Below are positions 7,648-14,746 of a stretch of DNA of 17,148 nucleotides, piece after piece (the first letter of the stretch is position 1; every line of letters starts with the position of its first letter). Below the pieces are notes generated by a model. The model saw nothing but the letters and a program-made list of their open reading frames with translations. It was not told where the DNA came from and did not search any database. This DNA comes from Candidatus Parcubacteria bacterium (GTDB lineage: Bacteria; Patescibacteriota; Patescibacteriia; Patescibacteriales; UBA12075). Position numbers and translations under genes: made by a program. The DNA lies in the NCBI GenBank assembly GCA_023139655.1, contig JAGLNE010000118.1:1-17148 (forward strand), written 5' to 3'.

Positions 7648-7667
7648 CTACATTTTAACCGCTCCTT
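7648..7667 (-). promoter_or_regulatory. Orphan SD followed by a start-stop codon pair
   Basis: A six-base SD (AAGGAG, 7662-7667) is placed 8 nt before ATG (7651-7653), which is followed immediately by TAG (7648-7650). The real start of the downstream glycosyltransferase is 22 nt further on and lacks an SD. It may act as a ribosome loading or re-initiation site, or be chance. Confidence 0.35.
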
Positions 7668-7675
7668 GCGCCAAT

Positions 7676-8587
7676 TTACCTTTTTTTATAAACCGCCACT
7701 ATATTTGAGCCTTGCAACTTGTTGGATAATAATGATAACAGTATATATGCCGGTAAATTAAATATTTTACTGCCCAGTTTTCCCAATAACCCAAATTTTA
7801 ATAATTTTTGCCCAATATTCACTTTGTAATAATAATTTGCGTGATACTTTGGCAATGGCTCATAAAATATATCCACCAAATCAAAATTAAAATATTTTGG
7901 CAATGACCTTAGGGCCTGCTCGTTCCAAAGGCCCATGTGGTGGGGCGGCAAATTTAAATAATTCAGTTTATCTTGTTTTATAAACGAGTCATTATTTGGC
8001 ACGCCAATGAATATTTTTCCTCCCGGCCTTACCGCGCTACTTAAATCATTGATAAACGATCTAACATTTGGAATATGCTCAAGAACCTGAAAGGAGCAAA
8101 TCGCGTCATAAGGCTCTGCGCGAGAATTTAAATGGTCTTTTAACAATTCTTCGGACACGGATAATTGTTTTTCTTCACATTCTTTGATCGCGCCCTTATT
8201 CATCTCCAAACCACAGGCTTTAATATTTTTTTCTTTTAACTTGTCCAAAAAATACCCTTCGCCGCAACCCACCTCAAGTATGTCATCCTTAATATCCAGT
8301 TGATCTAAAACAATATCATATTCCCATTTCTGAGGCATATAATAATAAGGGTCTTTTTGCAATAAATCATATAAACTGCCATCACCAACCATACTAAACG
8401 GATAATAAAACCGATAACCGGTATCAAGACATTTATATATTTTAATTTTCCCAGTCTCTTTAAAATACTTGCCCACATCTATCCCATATTCACTTTTGTA
8501 AACATTTATAATTGGCAAAGCATCTATCTCTTCATCCAGAATAGTATTATCAAGATTTGTGATCGGACTTTTTGGCTGTTTAGACAT
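7676..8587 (-). CDS. Class I SAM-dependent methyltransferase
   Basis: 303 residues from the ATG at 8587; a TTG at 8599 would add four residues. The SAM-binding motif I is ILEVGCGEGYF (about 103-113), with the acidic ribose-binding residue in CGLEMN (E128), then DAICSFQVLEHIPN (161-174) and RPGGKIFIGVPN (187-198), all typical of the Methyltransf_11/23 type. The first ~90 residues, including YKCLDTGYRFYYP, resemble the N-terminal part of methyltransferases found in polysaccharide clusters. The substrate is probably a sugar or glycan intermediate, given the flanking GT4 enzymes, but this is inference. An SD (GGTGAG, 8612-8617) lies in the left arm of the inverted repeat and is ideally placed for an out-of-frame 7-codon ORF overlapping this start. 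Confidence 0.88.
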   Translation of the reverse strand: MSKQPKSPITNLDNTILDEEIDALPIINVYKSEYGIDVGKYFKETGKIKIYKCLDTGYRFYYPFSMVGDGSLYDLLQKDPYYYMPQKWEYDIVLDQLDIKDDILEVGCGEGYFLDKLKEKNIKACGLEMNKGAIKECEEKQLSVSEELLKDHLNSRAEPYDAICSFQVLEHIPNVRSFINDLSSAVRPGGKIFIGVPNNDSFIKQDKLNYLNLPPHHMGLWNEQALRSLPKYFNFDLVDIFYEPLPKYHANYYYKVNIGQKLLKFGLLGKLGSKIFNLPAYILLSLLSNKLQGSNIVAVYKKR

Positions 8588-8617
8588 TTTTTGTATCAAT
8601 CATATTATTAACTCACC
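8580..8617 (-). promoter_or_regulatory. SD-led 7-codon ORF overlapping the methyltransferase start
   Basis: GGTGAG (8612-8617) is 8 nt before an ATG at 8601-8603 that opens the reading MIDTKNV-stop (8580-8603). Its last 8 nt (ATGTCTAA) contain the methyltransferase ATG, giving a termination-reinitiation layout. Alternatively the SD serves the TTG at 8599 directly, at a 12-nt spacing. Confidence 0.35.
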
Positions 8618-8770
8618 TTACGCGCTAAGCGTTTTTACCTTAGAAGAAACTATAATTAATGTTATTTAAACAAAAACACTAAGATAAAACTTGTTCTTAT
8701 CCTTGTTTTTGTTTAAATAACATTAATTATAGTTTCGTTTACGCGATAAGCGCGTAACATGAGTTATTAA
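8605..8770. repeat. Long inverted-repeat element filling the gap between two glycan genes
   Basis: The core is a perfect 32-bp inverted repeat (8646-8677 and 8705-8736) around a 27-nt centre that pairs partly (AAGATAA with TTATCCT). Outside it, imperfect arms of about 24 bp continue to both edges (TTAACTCACCTTACGCGC against GCGCGTAACATGAGTTA). The right flank alone forms a perfect 7-bp hairpin (TTACGCG-ATAAG-CGCGTAA, 8739-8757). The right edge covers the stop codon of the upstream GT4 gene (8767-8769) and the left edge supplies the SD of the methyltransferase. Each core arm carries TATAAT reading outward-in, so -10-like boxes face both ways. It codes for nothing visible. Confidence 0.92.
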
Positions 8771-9963
8771 TTATCTAATATGTTTTTATAAAGACCGGCT
8801 ACTTCGCGGGCGATTTTTTCTTTTTTAAAATCTTTTGATCTAACACCCGCGTTATTTCCCATCTTTGATCTTAATTCTTTGTTGTCCATTAATTGTACTA
8901 TTCTTTCTACCCACTCTGCTTTATTCTGGATATCAACCAAAAAACCCGTCTTACCATCTTCAATTATCTCATTCGCGCCTTTAATTTTTGATGTTATTAT
9001 CGGCTTGCTTGCGCTTAATGTTTCCAAAACAACCCTGTCAACACCGGGCATTAAAGTAGGGCGCACAACAACATCAGAGGCATCATATATTAATGGCATG
9101 TCTTTGGGATCAATGAAATTTATATGTTTAATGTTTAATTTTTTATTCTGTTTTATAAAATTCCGGCAATATTTTTTTAACGGACCATCACCGATTATTA
9201 AAAATGTAATATTTTTCCTTTTCTTGTTTATCAACGGCATTAAATCTAGAAAAAATTTGATCCCTTTATGATAAATCAATTTACCAATAAACGTTGCCAC
9301 AAATCCATTTAAACCATTAATTTTTTTAAAATTATTTATCTGCTCAGAGGTTATATTCTGGTTTGTAATATTGATTGGATTATACACAACCTTTACATTA
9401 TTAATAATACCTGCTTTATTCATTTTTTTTCTGGTAAAATCTCTTATGGCAATATTCAAATCCGCCTGGTTGTATCGTTTTATTCTTCTTTTAAAATAAT
9501 TATATTTATATAATTCCCAGGGGATCTTTCTTTTTAAGCGACATTTTAAACATTTTAATAAATCCATGCCCTCACATATTTTCTTGTCTTTATATAACAA
9601 ATCCCCTTTTAAGCAATCAAACCAATATCCACGATAATGTATTACTGAGCGAATATTATGTTTTTGAGCGGCCTTCAAAGCGCCCATGGCCGCGAATCTG
9701 CATTCTGAACTGTGAATAATATCAATATTTTTTTTCTTTATAATTTTTGAAAAAAAACTTTTTAAATAAAGATCCCTTAGCTCCAATATGGGGATATAGC
9801 GAACATCTTTAAATATAAATGTCTCTATACCGGGATAATCATCGTGCAATGAGGCAATATAAACATTGTGGCCGGCCTCTTTCAAAGCTTTGGCCAGATA
9901 ATACGTGGAAACAGAAGCGCCGCCATCTTTTAGCGCGTAATAAATTATAATTAAAATATTCAT
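8767..9963 (-). CDS. Glycosyltransferase family 4 with altered E-x7-E motif
   Basis: 398 residues from the ATG at 9963, chosen because GAGG lies 7 nt upstream and the N-terminus then begins cleanly with MNILIIIYYALKDGGASVS; the in-frame start at 9990 lies inside the previous gene. The C-terminal GT-B half shows FVATFIGKLIYHKGIKFFLD (221-240), FLIIGDGPL (254-262) and PIITSKIKGANEII (321-334). In the catalytic signature the second Glu is kept (E314, VVLETL), but the first position is Pro306 (MPGVDRVVLE) instead of Glu. Four cysteines (C117, C130, C138, C141, ending CLKC) form a possible metal-binding insert in the N-terminal half. It lies 14 nt after a methyltransferase and before the inverted repeat. 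A sugar transferase of the surface glycan pathway, specificity unknown. Confidence 0.92.
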   Translation of the reverse strand: MNILIIIYYALKDGGASVSTYYLAKALKEAGHNVYIASLHDDYPGIETFIFKDVRYIPILELRDLYLKSFFSKIIKKKNIDIIHSSECRFAAMGALKAAQKHNIRSVIHYRGYWFDCLKGDLLYKDKKICEGMDLLKCLKCRLKRKIPWELYKYNYFKRRIKRYNQADLNIAIRDFTRKKMNKAGIINNVKVVYNPINITNQNITSEQINNFKKINGLNGFVATFIGKLIYHKGIKFFLDLMPLINKKRKNITFLIIGDGPLKKYCRNFIKQNKKLNIKHINFIDPKDMPLIYDASDVVVRPTLMPGVDRVVLETLSASKPIITSKIKGANEIIEDGKTGFLVDIQNKAEWVERIVQLMDNKELRSKMGNNAGVRSKDFKKEKIAREVAGLYKNILDN

Positions 9964-9977
9964 TGATTTTCCTCTTG

Positions 9978-10676
9978 TTAATTTTGGCAAACAACCAAAA
10001 AAGAGCAGCTGGCCATACTATTATCCTTGGGATAAGGCTTAACGCTCAAATCTTCTTTTTCAAGATCTTTTAGCTTATTAGATAACTTAAGGTATAAATA
10101 CTTTGGCAAATTAACTAAAGATCGCTTAAGGATTATTTTTTGACCATATAATTCAAAACTATCAAAAAATTCACTTATTAAGCGCTTAAATTCGTTCTCA
10201 CGATACTCCCTAATATGAAATGAAGCTAAAGGCTTTTTTTTAATAGCACTGCGATATGAATAAGCTTTGTTGGGCGTGGATAAAATAATTTTACCGCCAG
10301 GCCGGCATAAGCGTTTTAATTCGCTTAAAAATTTTTTATCTTTATCTAAATGCTCTATTGTCTCAAAAGACACTACCAGGTCAAAGCTTGAGCTTTCTAA
10401 ACTGCTTAGATCACGAGCGTCCATATTCATATAAGACAAATTAGGATGCTTATACTTATTGTTAGCATATTCAATTGCTTCCTGGCTATAATCCAGTCCT
10501 AAAACCTGGCCGGCCTTGCCCTTGCTGGCAAAATAATGCTCTCCATAGCCGGTGCCGCAAGCCACGCTTAAAACTTTTTTTCCTTTTGTAAATGGGCAGG
10601 CAAACTTGTATCTTTCCCAATGCCTTTGGAATGTATAGTCTTTAAAATTTGGTATAACGCGTTCATCATCCAGCAT
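9978..10676 (-). CDS. Class I SAM-dependent methyltransferase
   Basis: 232 residues, a common length for stand-alone Methyltransf_11/25 enzymes. Motif I is KVLSVACGTGYGEHYFA (34-50), the ribose-binding acidic residue is in LGLDYSQEA (D62), an acidic MDARDLSS (85-92) fits motif II, then FDLVVSFETIEHLD (98-111) and CRPGGKIILSTPN (124-136). No membrane span or extra domain is present. The ATG at 10676 overlaps the TGA of the upstream ligase gene by 11 nt, which implies coupled translation and a shared pathway. Likely target: a sugar or lipid-linked glycan intermediate made by the neighbouring glycosyltransferases (inference). It is distinct in sequence from the second methyltransferase of the cluster. 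Confidence 0.9.
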   Translation of the reverse strand: MLDDERVIPNFKDYTFQRHWERYKFACPFTKGKKVLSVACGTGYGEHYFASKGKAGQVLGLDYSQEAIEYANNKYKHPNLSYMNMDARDLSSLESSSFDLVVSFETIEHLDKDKKFLSELKRLCRPGGKIILSTPNKAYSYRSAIKKKPLASFHIREYRENEFKRLISEFFDSFELYGQKIILKRSLVNLPKYLYLKLSNKLKDLEKEDLSVKPYPKDNSMASCSFLVVCQN

Positions 10677-12744
10677 AAACTTGTTCTATTATTGAATAAA
10701 TATTTGTTATGTTTTGCTCTTTGTTAAATATTGTTATAACTTCTTTAGCTGTTTCATTCAAGCCTAAACCCTCTAATGCCCGGCTAATACCGATAATAGA
10801 CTTTTTCTGTTCGTTTTTTACCAGCTCTTTATGCTTTATATTTAAGGCAGGGTTATTTATGTCCGGGGTCTTAAGCAAGGCATTGTGAAAATGCTTTAAG
10901 GCAAGCAAATAATTTTTCTTGTTTAAATGCAAATTGGCCAAGCCTCTGTGTGTTTGCGGCAATCCGGACGCGAGCGCAATGCTTTTTTCATAATCACTTT
11001 TGGACCGTTCAAAATATGATTCATCCTCATCAAGTAGGGCGGAATATATTTCGGCTCGGGCAAACACGTTTTCATAGGTATTATTTTCTAAATATTTTAA
11101 TATTTCCTTCATATAATGCAGTGCCGGCACCCTAAGGCTTTCTTCGTAAAATGAACGATAAATTTGCGCCAAAGCCAAGACAAATTGTCTTTTGTAATAT
11201 AATTCAGAGTTATTGGATTCTTCAATATAATCATAAAACACAAACGATGTGTAAATTTCACCTTTAGCAACAGAATTTCTTAATTCCCAAAAATAATGGT
11301 CCGCGACTAATATTTTAATATTGTTAAAAGCAAAATAAACTATTAGCAAGGAAAACAATACTAAAAAAATACTTCTTAAATATCTTGGTATTTGGTATCC
11401 CTTGTTTTCTTTAATTATTTCGTTTTCTTTTTTATTAATTAAATTATTAGTAATTATCACCAAGGCAAATAATAGCCACATATATGCTTGGGTGGTAATT
11501 GTGGCAAAGCCAAACATTAAAGCAGTAAAATACCCGCCCAGGCTAGCGGCCATACAAATTCCAAAAATTCTATATTTTTGATAATTAATGATCTTTTTTA
11601 TCAAAATGGCAATATATAATATTAATAATAAAAATAAAAAAAGACCGATCAGGCCGCTGGCAAGGGCAGTGTCTAATATAATATTATGGGCGCGGTTTGG
11701 CACGGAATTAATATTTGAAAAAACCGCCCAATCTTTTTTATAATGAGTATAATAAACATCTCTTGTGTTATCTAGGCCATGGCCCAGTAGTGGCTTTTCT
11801 TTGATGCTCTTTAAAGCACTTTCCCAATAATTAATACGTAAACTAAAACCGCCGCTTTTTGGATTAAACGCTTCCTTTATTCGTGGCAAGAAACTGTTAC
11901 TAAAAATACTAAATAATATTATTGCTGCCAAAACAAAGGAAAACACTATTATATATAATTTTTTGTTTATTTTTTTAGCTTGGCTGACTATATATAGTAT
12001 TAAAAAAATTATAAAGCCGGCTATTAGTCCTAAATAACCACTGCGGCTATATGTAAAAAATAAACAAAATAGATTTAAAAATAATACTGTCAGCCATAAA
12101 AATTTAATTTTTCTTGTATTTGTTAAAAATAAATAAAAAGTTATGGATATTGCAATGATCAAGAAGGCAGCCAAATGATTTGGCTGGCCCAAAGTAGAAG
12201 AGACGCGGTAAAAAGTTATCTCATTCCATAATAAAGGATCCCAGCCCAAAGCTTGAATAAAGCCGTATATACTTACTACTGCCGATGAGATGGAGATAAC
12301 AGCCAAAATAGAATATATTTTCTTGTATGAGTTAACACTTAAAATAATTAAAATAAAAAATAAAAAATAAAAAATAAAAGCCACTAATCCCTGGTGCTGC
12401 GCGTAAGCTCCATAAACACCGGAGTTAATGTCTTTGGCCATTAATGAGCTAATGGATATTATAAGAATATAGGAAGCAAGGAGTAGTAGAAAAATTCTGT
12501 TTTTAATTCTTATTAGCTTTTTTAGCACTGGCAAAATATTATCCGAATACAGAGTGCGAATAATCACTAGAAATAAAAAAACAAGTGTTCCGACCTTAAA
12601 TAAAACCAATTTATTTAATTCAAAAACACTGTTTGTCTTTAAGGTTAAAGCAAAATATAGCGGAAGCAAAAAAATAATCAACAAATATACTGCCCTAATT
12701 AAATTATTCAAATCTGAAATTGGCTCAAATATTCGTCTTTTCAT
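10666..12744 (-). CDS. O-antigen ligase/polymerase (Wzy_C type) with C-terminal TPRs
   Basis: 692 residues. About twelve membrane helices fill residues 15-435, with one more at about 457-475. Family signatures of WaaL/Wzy/PglL-type proteins are visible: VSSTLGQPNHLAAF (181-194), FTYSRSGYLGL (230-240) and, in the large external loop, GHGLDNTRDV (321-330) and PNRAHNIILDTALASGLIGL (349-368), whose His is conserved in the ligases. After the last helix come helical repeats; 585-627 (PQTHRGLANLHLNKKNYLLALKHF... pattern) is a clear TPR. Such enzymes move or polymerise lipid-linked glycans outside the membrane. It directly follows a pilin gene on the same strand, like pilin O-glycosyl ligases of the PilO/PglL kind, so pilin glycosylation is one reading and surface polysaccharide assembly the other. 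Confidence 0.9.
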   Translation of the reverse strand: MKRRIFEPISDLNNLIRAVYLLIIFLLPLYFALTLKTNSVFELNKLVLFKVGTLVFLFLVIIRTLYSDNILPVLKKLIRIKNRIFLLLLASYILIISISSLMAKDINSGVYGAYAQHQGLVAFIFYFLFFILIILSVNSYKKIYSILAVISISSAVVSIYGFIQALGWDPLLWNEITFYRVSSTLGQPNHLAAFLIIAISITFYLFLTNTRKIKFLWLTVLFLNLFCLFFTYSRSGYLGLIAGFIIFLILYIVSQAKKINKKLYIIVFSFVLAAIILFSIFSNSFLPRIKEAFNPKSGGFSLRINYWESALKSIKEKPLLGHGLDNTRDVYYTHYKKDWAVFSNINSVPNRAHNIILDTALASGLIGLFLFLLLILYIAILIKKIINYQKYRIFGICMAASLGGYFTALMFGFATITTQAYMWLLFALVIITNNLINKKENEIIKENKGYQIPRYLRSIFLVLFSLLIVYFAFNNIKILVADHYFWELRNSVAKGEIYTSFVFYDYIEESNNSELYYKRQFVLALAQIYRSFYEESLRVPALHYMKEILKYLENNTYENVFARAEIYSALLDEDESYFERSKSDYEKSIALASGLPQTHRGLANLHLNKKNYLLALKHFHNALLKTPDINNPALNIKHKELVKNEQKKSIIGISRALEGLGLNETAKEVITIFNKEQNITNIYSIIEQVYAG

Positions 12745-12779
12745 ACCATTATTATATCCTCTCTATGGTCTTTTTACAA
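12741..12779 (-). promoter_or_regulatory. Promoter and mini-ORF at the start of the ligase gene
   Basis: TTGTAA (12774-12779, 4/6) and TATAAT (12751-12756) are 17 nt apart on the minus strand. Transcription would begin about at the ATG at 12744, making a leaderless mRNA. On longer transcripts a weak SD (GAGAGG, 12758-12763) sits 8 nt before an ATG at 12749 that reads M-V-stop, its TGA overlapping the true ATG (ATGA). The two modes exclude each other because the SD lies upstream of the predicted start of transcription. Confidence 0.45.
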
Positions 12780-12814
12780 ATAAACAAACACGGTATTAAC
12801 CGTGTTTGTTTATT
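12779..12814 (-). terminator. Hairpin terminator after the major pilin gene
   Basis: AATAAACAAACACGGT and ACCGTGTTTGTTTATT pair perfectly over 16 bp with a 4-nt loop, 20 nt after the pilin stop. The 3' arm is itself T-rich (TTTGTTTATT) and is followed by TGTAAAAAG, so termination could occur within the arm. A strong hairpin here would also protect the 3' end of the pilin mRNA. Confidence 0.65.
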
Positions 12815-12834
12815 GGATTTAGTAAAAATTGTTA

Positions 12835-13308
12835 CTAACAGGACGGATCATCACAAATCCCTATCGGTGATGCCCGGTGAGTGCCGGCCGGAATTCCTCC
12901 GGTTGTCCCCTCCAGGGTGTATTCAATCGTGTAAGTGTTGGCTCCCGCGCCAACCATAAGGTAAGCAGCGCTATTATCAGGATCACCCGGTATGGTGCCC
13001 ATATATACAGTACCAGCCGCGGTAGCGGAAATATCGTTTGTCTCGGAAAGAGCACAACCGGTGAGCTCACCAGCGACGGCGGCGGCAAAACAAACTGTTG
13101 CTAAAGGGGCAGTTGGATAATTGCCGGCGTCGTTATAGAAAAGCTCAAACGCGGTTTGGATCTGCTTGATATCAGCTACCCGACGGGCATCACGCGACTT
13201 TTGGCGGGCGTTATTAAGCGCGACTACCGCTAAAGTGGACAAAAGTCCGATAATCGCAATAACGACCAAAAGCTCAATTAAAGTAAAACCTTTTTTATTG
13301 TTTTTCAT
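12835..13308 (-). CDS. Type IV pilin (likely major pilin, PilA-like)
   Basis: 157 residues. A textbook type III signal: six-residue basic leader, KKG|FTLIELLVVIAIIGLL with cleavage after G7 and Glu12 at mature +5; the helix continues with the charged stretch NNARQKSRDARRVADIKQIQTAFELFYND, the hallmark of GspG-like pilins of low-GC and CPR bacteria. Four Cys (C73, C85, C152, C157) could form two disulfides, one closing a C-terminal loop that ends PSC. SD AGGAGGTGA, 4-5 nt before the ATG, is the best in the window; an extended -10 promoter lies ~105 nt upstream and a 16-bp hairpin follows the stop. These signs of strong, separate expression support the major pilin role. It is matured by the PilD in this window, and the ligase gene follows. 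Confidence 0.93.
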   Translation of the reverse strand: MKNNKKGFTLIELLVVIAIIGLLSTLAVVALNNARQKSRDARRVADIKQIQTAFELFYNDAGNYPTAPLATVCFAAAVAGELTGCALSETNDISATAAGTVYMGTIPGDPDNSAAYLMVGAGANTYTIEYTLEGTTGGIPAGTHRASPIGICDDPSC

Positions 13309-13411
13309 AAGTCACCTCCTGACTAAGGGTCGCGCTCCTTGTCTTAATTCTAGAAATTAAAGCAATGAACGCAGGATTAATAATTAATATAACTTAAATA
13401 AACTTATCCAC

Positions 13412-13420
13412 ATTATACCA
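13412..13420 (-). promoter_or_regulatory. Extended -10 promoter of the pilin gene
   Basis: TGGTATAAT on the minus strand is a perfect -10 with the TGn extension. The -35 region (TTTATA at 17 nt) is poor, as is usual for extended -10 promoters. Transcription from about 13405 gives a leader of about 97 nt. The 308-bp gap 13309-13616 holds this promoter, the leader and the palindromic repeat at 13480-13600; no gene is seen. Confidence 0.65.
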
Positions 13421-13479
13421 TATTTTAAGCAATCTATAAACTTTTTCATTCGATAACTATTCACTATATTTAAAAAACA

Positions 13480-13600
13480 CTGTCATTCTGAACGTAGCGC
13501 GCCCAACGGAAGTGCCCTTGGGGTAAAGCGAAGTGAAGAATCTCGAGAATGACGTAAAGTGTTAATTAAACGGGATTCTTCGCTCCGCTCAGAATGACAG
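13480..13600. repeat. Palindromic intergenic repeat, TGTCATTCTGA type
   Basis: Outer arms CTGTCATTCTGA and TCAGAATGACAG are a perfect 12-bp inverted repeat. Inside, GCGAAGTGAAGAATCTCG and CGGGATTCTTCGCTCCGC pair over 15 of 18 positions (two of the mismatches are G-U in RNA). A side hairpin (CCCAA with TTGGG) is present on the left only. It lies 16 nt after the stop of the second pilin gene, where it could act as a terminator or mRNA-stability structure. This kind of repeat is widespread in bacterial intergenic DNA. Confidence 0.88.
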
Positions 13601-13616
13601 TAATCACTTACATATG

Positions 13617-14150
13617 TCAGAAACCTCTAATATACTTAATAGTCCCGGGATCTTCTTCCAGCCGGTATAAAACCGTATACTGCTGGCCTGTAGAATTGCT
13701 AATATAAAGATAAATGTGGGTATCATTGCCATCTGCCGGATCTTCAGCCACGGTCTGATTATTTGGATTTCTCGGGTCCATTGGCGCACTAAGCATAATC
13801 GGTCTAAGCGGATCAGTAATAGCCGCGTTAAGATTGCCGACCGTAGCGGCATCATTATAGCAATCTGACCCGTCATCAATATCACTGCCAAACATTGCGT
13901 CAAACGGATCCCAGTCAAGGGCATCGCAAATCGGATACTGCTCATTATCATCATAATAAAGATCTAGCGCTGTCCGCAGCTGGGCCATGTCCCCTTTTCT
14001 AAGCGCGTCTCTGGCTTTGGTGCGAGCCGTATTTAAAGAAACAATCGCGAACGATGATAATATTCCGATTATACTAATAACCACCAATAACTCAATCAAA
14101 GTAAAGCCGACCCGATCGCTAAAAAATTGTTTAGGTATTGATCTCTGCAT
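13617..14150 (-). CDS. Type IV pilin with long leader
   Basis: 177 residues. A 15-residue leader ends in DRVG|FTLIELLVVISIIGIL, with cleavage after G15 and Glu20 at mature +5; the helix runs on into NTARTKARDALRKGDMAQLRTALDLYYDDNEQYP, the GspG-like motif. The mature domain is very acidic (DALDWDPFDAMFGSDIDDGSDCYNDA) with one Cys pair (C75, C97), and has SAPMDPRNPNN and QQYTVLYRLEEDPG near its end, typical of calcium-binding or pseudopilin-like folds in this group (resemblance only). The ATG at 14150 has no SD and lies 9 nt after the previous gene, so it should be cotranscribed with the two anchored proteins upstream. Probably a lower-abundance pilin than the one at 12835-13308. Confidence 0.92.
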   Translation of the reverse strand: MQRSIPKQFFSDRVGFTLIELLVVISIIGILSSFAIVSLNTARTKARDALRKGDMAQLRTALDLYYDDNEQYPICDALDWDPFDAMFGSDIDDGSDCYNDAATVGNLNAAITDPLRPIMLSAPMDPRNPNNQTVAEDPADGNDTHIYLYISNSTGQQYTVLYRLEEDPGTIKYIRGF

Positions 14151-14159
14151 TTAAAATTA

Positions 14160-14729
14160 CTAATATCTTATTGTTATTTCCTTGGCTGTAAATCTTTTTA
14201 TTTCCTTCACATCTTCATTTGTGGCTATGGTCACCATTTGGCCTTTTTCTATATCATCGTTATGGGCAACGACTTGTTTAAAACGACTTGGCGGAATAGG
14301 GGCATTAGGATTATTTACAATTTGTTCATTGCTAAATTGCTGATTAAACAAGGCTAGTTCTTGCTCAAATTCTTCTGAATTTTTTTCAATAATTTTATAA
14401 ATTTTTGTCTGCGTGTCCATGTCTATAATTCTAATATTTAAATCCGGATTGGCCAGCGGCCCAACAGCCGGGGTGGATATTTCCATGCTGTCTTTCAGCT
14501 TCTTAACTACTTTACCGGTCAAGGATGTAAATTCGGCTTGATTTTGGGAAATTTGCACCAGCCCTGTTTCACGCAGTCTTTCTTTCGCTGCCTCCCAACC
14601 TGCAGTAAAAGTGTTATTCGGGTCCGCTGTCAGGCTGCATTTCTTTGCCTGATATAAATATGAGCTGCCAGCTCCGATAAAAAAGAAAATAATTGCTATG
14701 ACAATAATTATAATAGTTTTTTTATACAT
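14160..14729 (-). CDS. Membrane-anchored protein with OB-like C-terminus, unknown function
   Basis: 189 residues. One N-terminal membrane span (about 4-24) with a short basic start; the rest should face outward. Residues 43-58 (AGWEAAKERLRETGLV) form a helix, after which SLTGKVVKKLKDSMEIS, NIRIIDMDTQTKIYKI and IEKGQMVTIATNEDVKEIKRFTAKEITI give the strand pattern of small OB-like domains of the DUF5666 type (a resemblance read by eye). A Pro/Asn-rich linker sits at about 138-149. No prepilin site. It is 17 nt downstream of the preceding anchored protein and 9 nt upstream of a pilin gene, so it belongs to the pilus operon; a role in assembly or surface anchoring is plausible. I know no gene name for it. 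Confidence 0.85.
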   Translation of the reverse strand: MYKKTIIIIVIAIIFFFIGAGSSYLYQAKKCSLTADPNNTFTAGWEAAKERLRETGLVQISQNQAEFTSLTGKVVKKLKDSMEISTPAVGPLANPDLNIRIIDMDTQTKIYKIIEKNSEEFEQELALFNQQFSNEQIVNNPNAPIPPSRFKQVVAHNDDIEKGQMVTIATNEDVKEIKRFTAKEITIRY

Positions 14730-14746
14730 ATGTAAAATTTAATTTA

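Noticed and set aside
8605..8770. Considered as a simple rho-independent terminator
   Set aside because: The arms are far too long, no T run follows on the minus strand, and the element contains the next gene's SD.
8879..9271. 130-codon plus-strand ORF
   Set aside because: Antisense to a clear GT4 gene, no SD, low-complexity hydrophobic translation.
13604..13954. 116-codon minus-strand ORF
   Set aside because: Different frame of the pilin gene at 13617-14150, which has a perfect prepilin signal.
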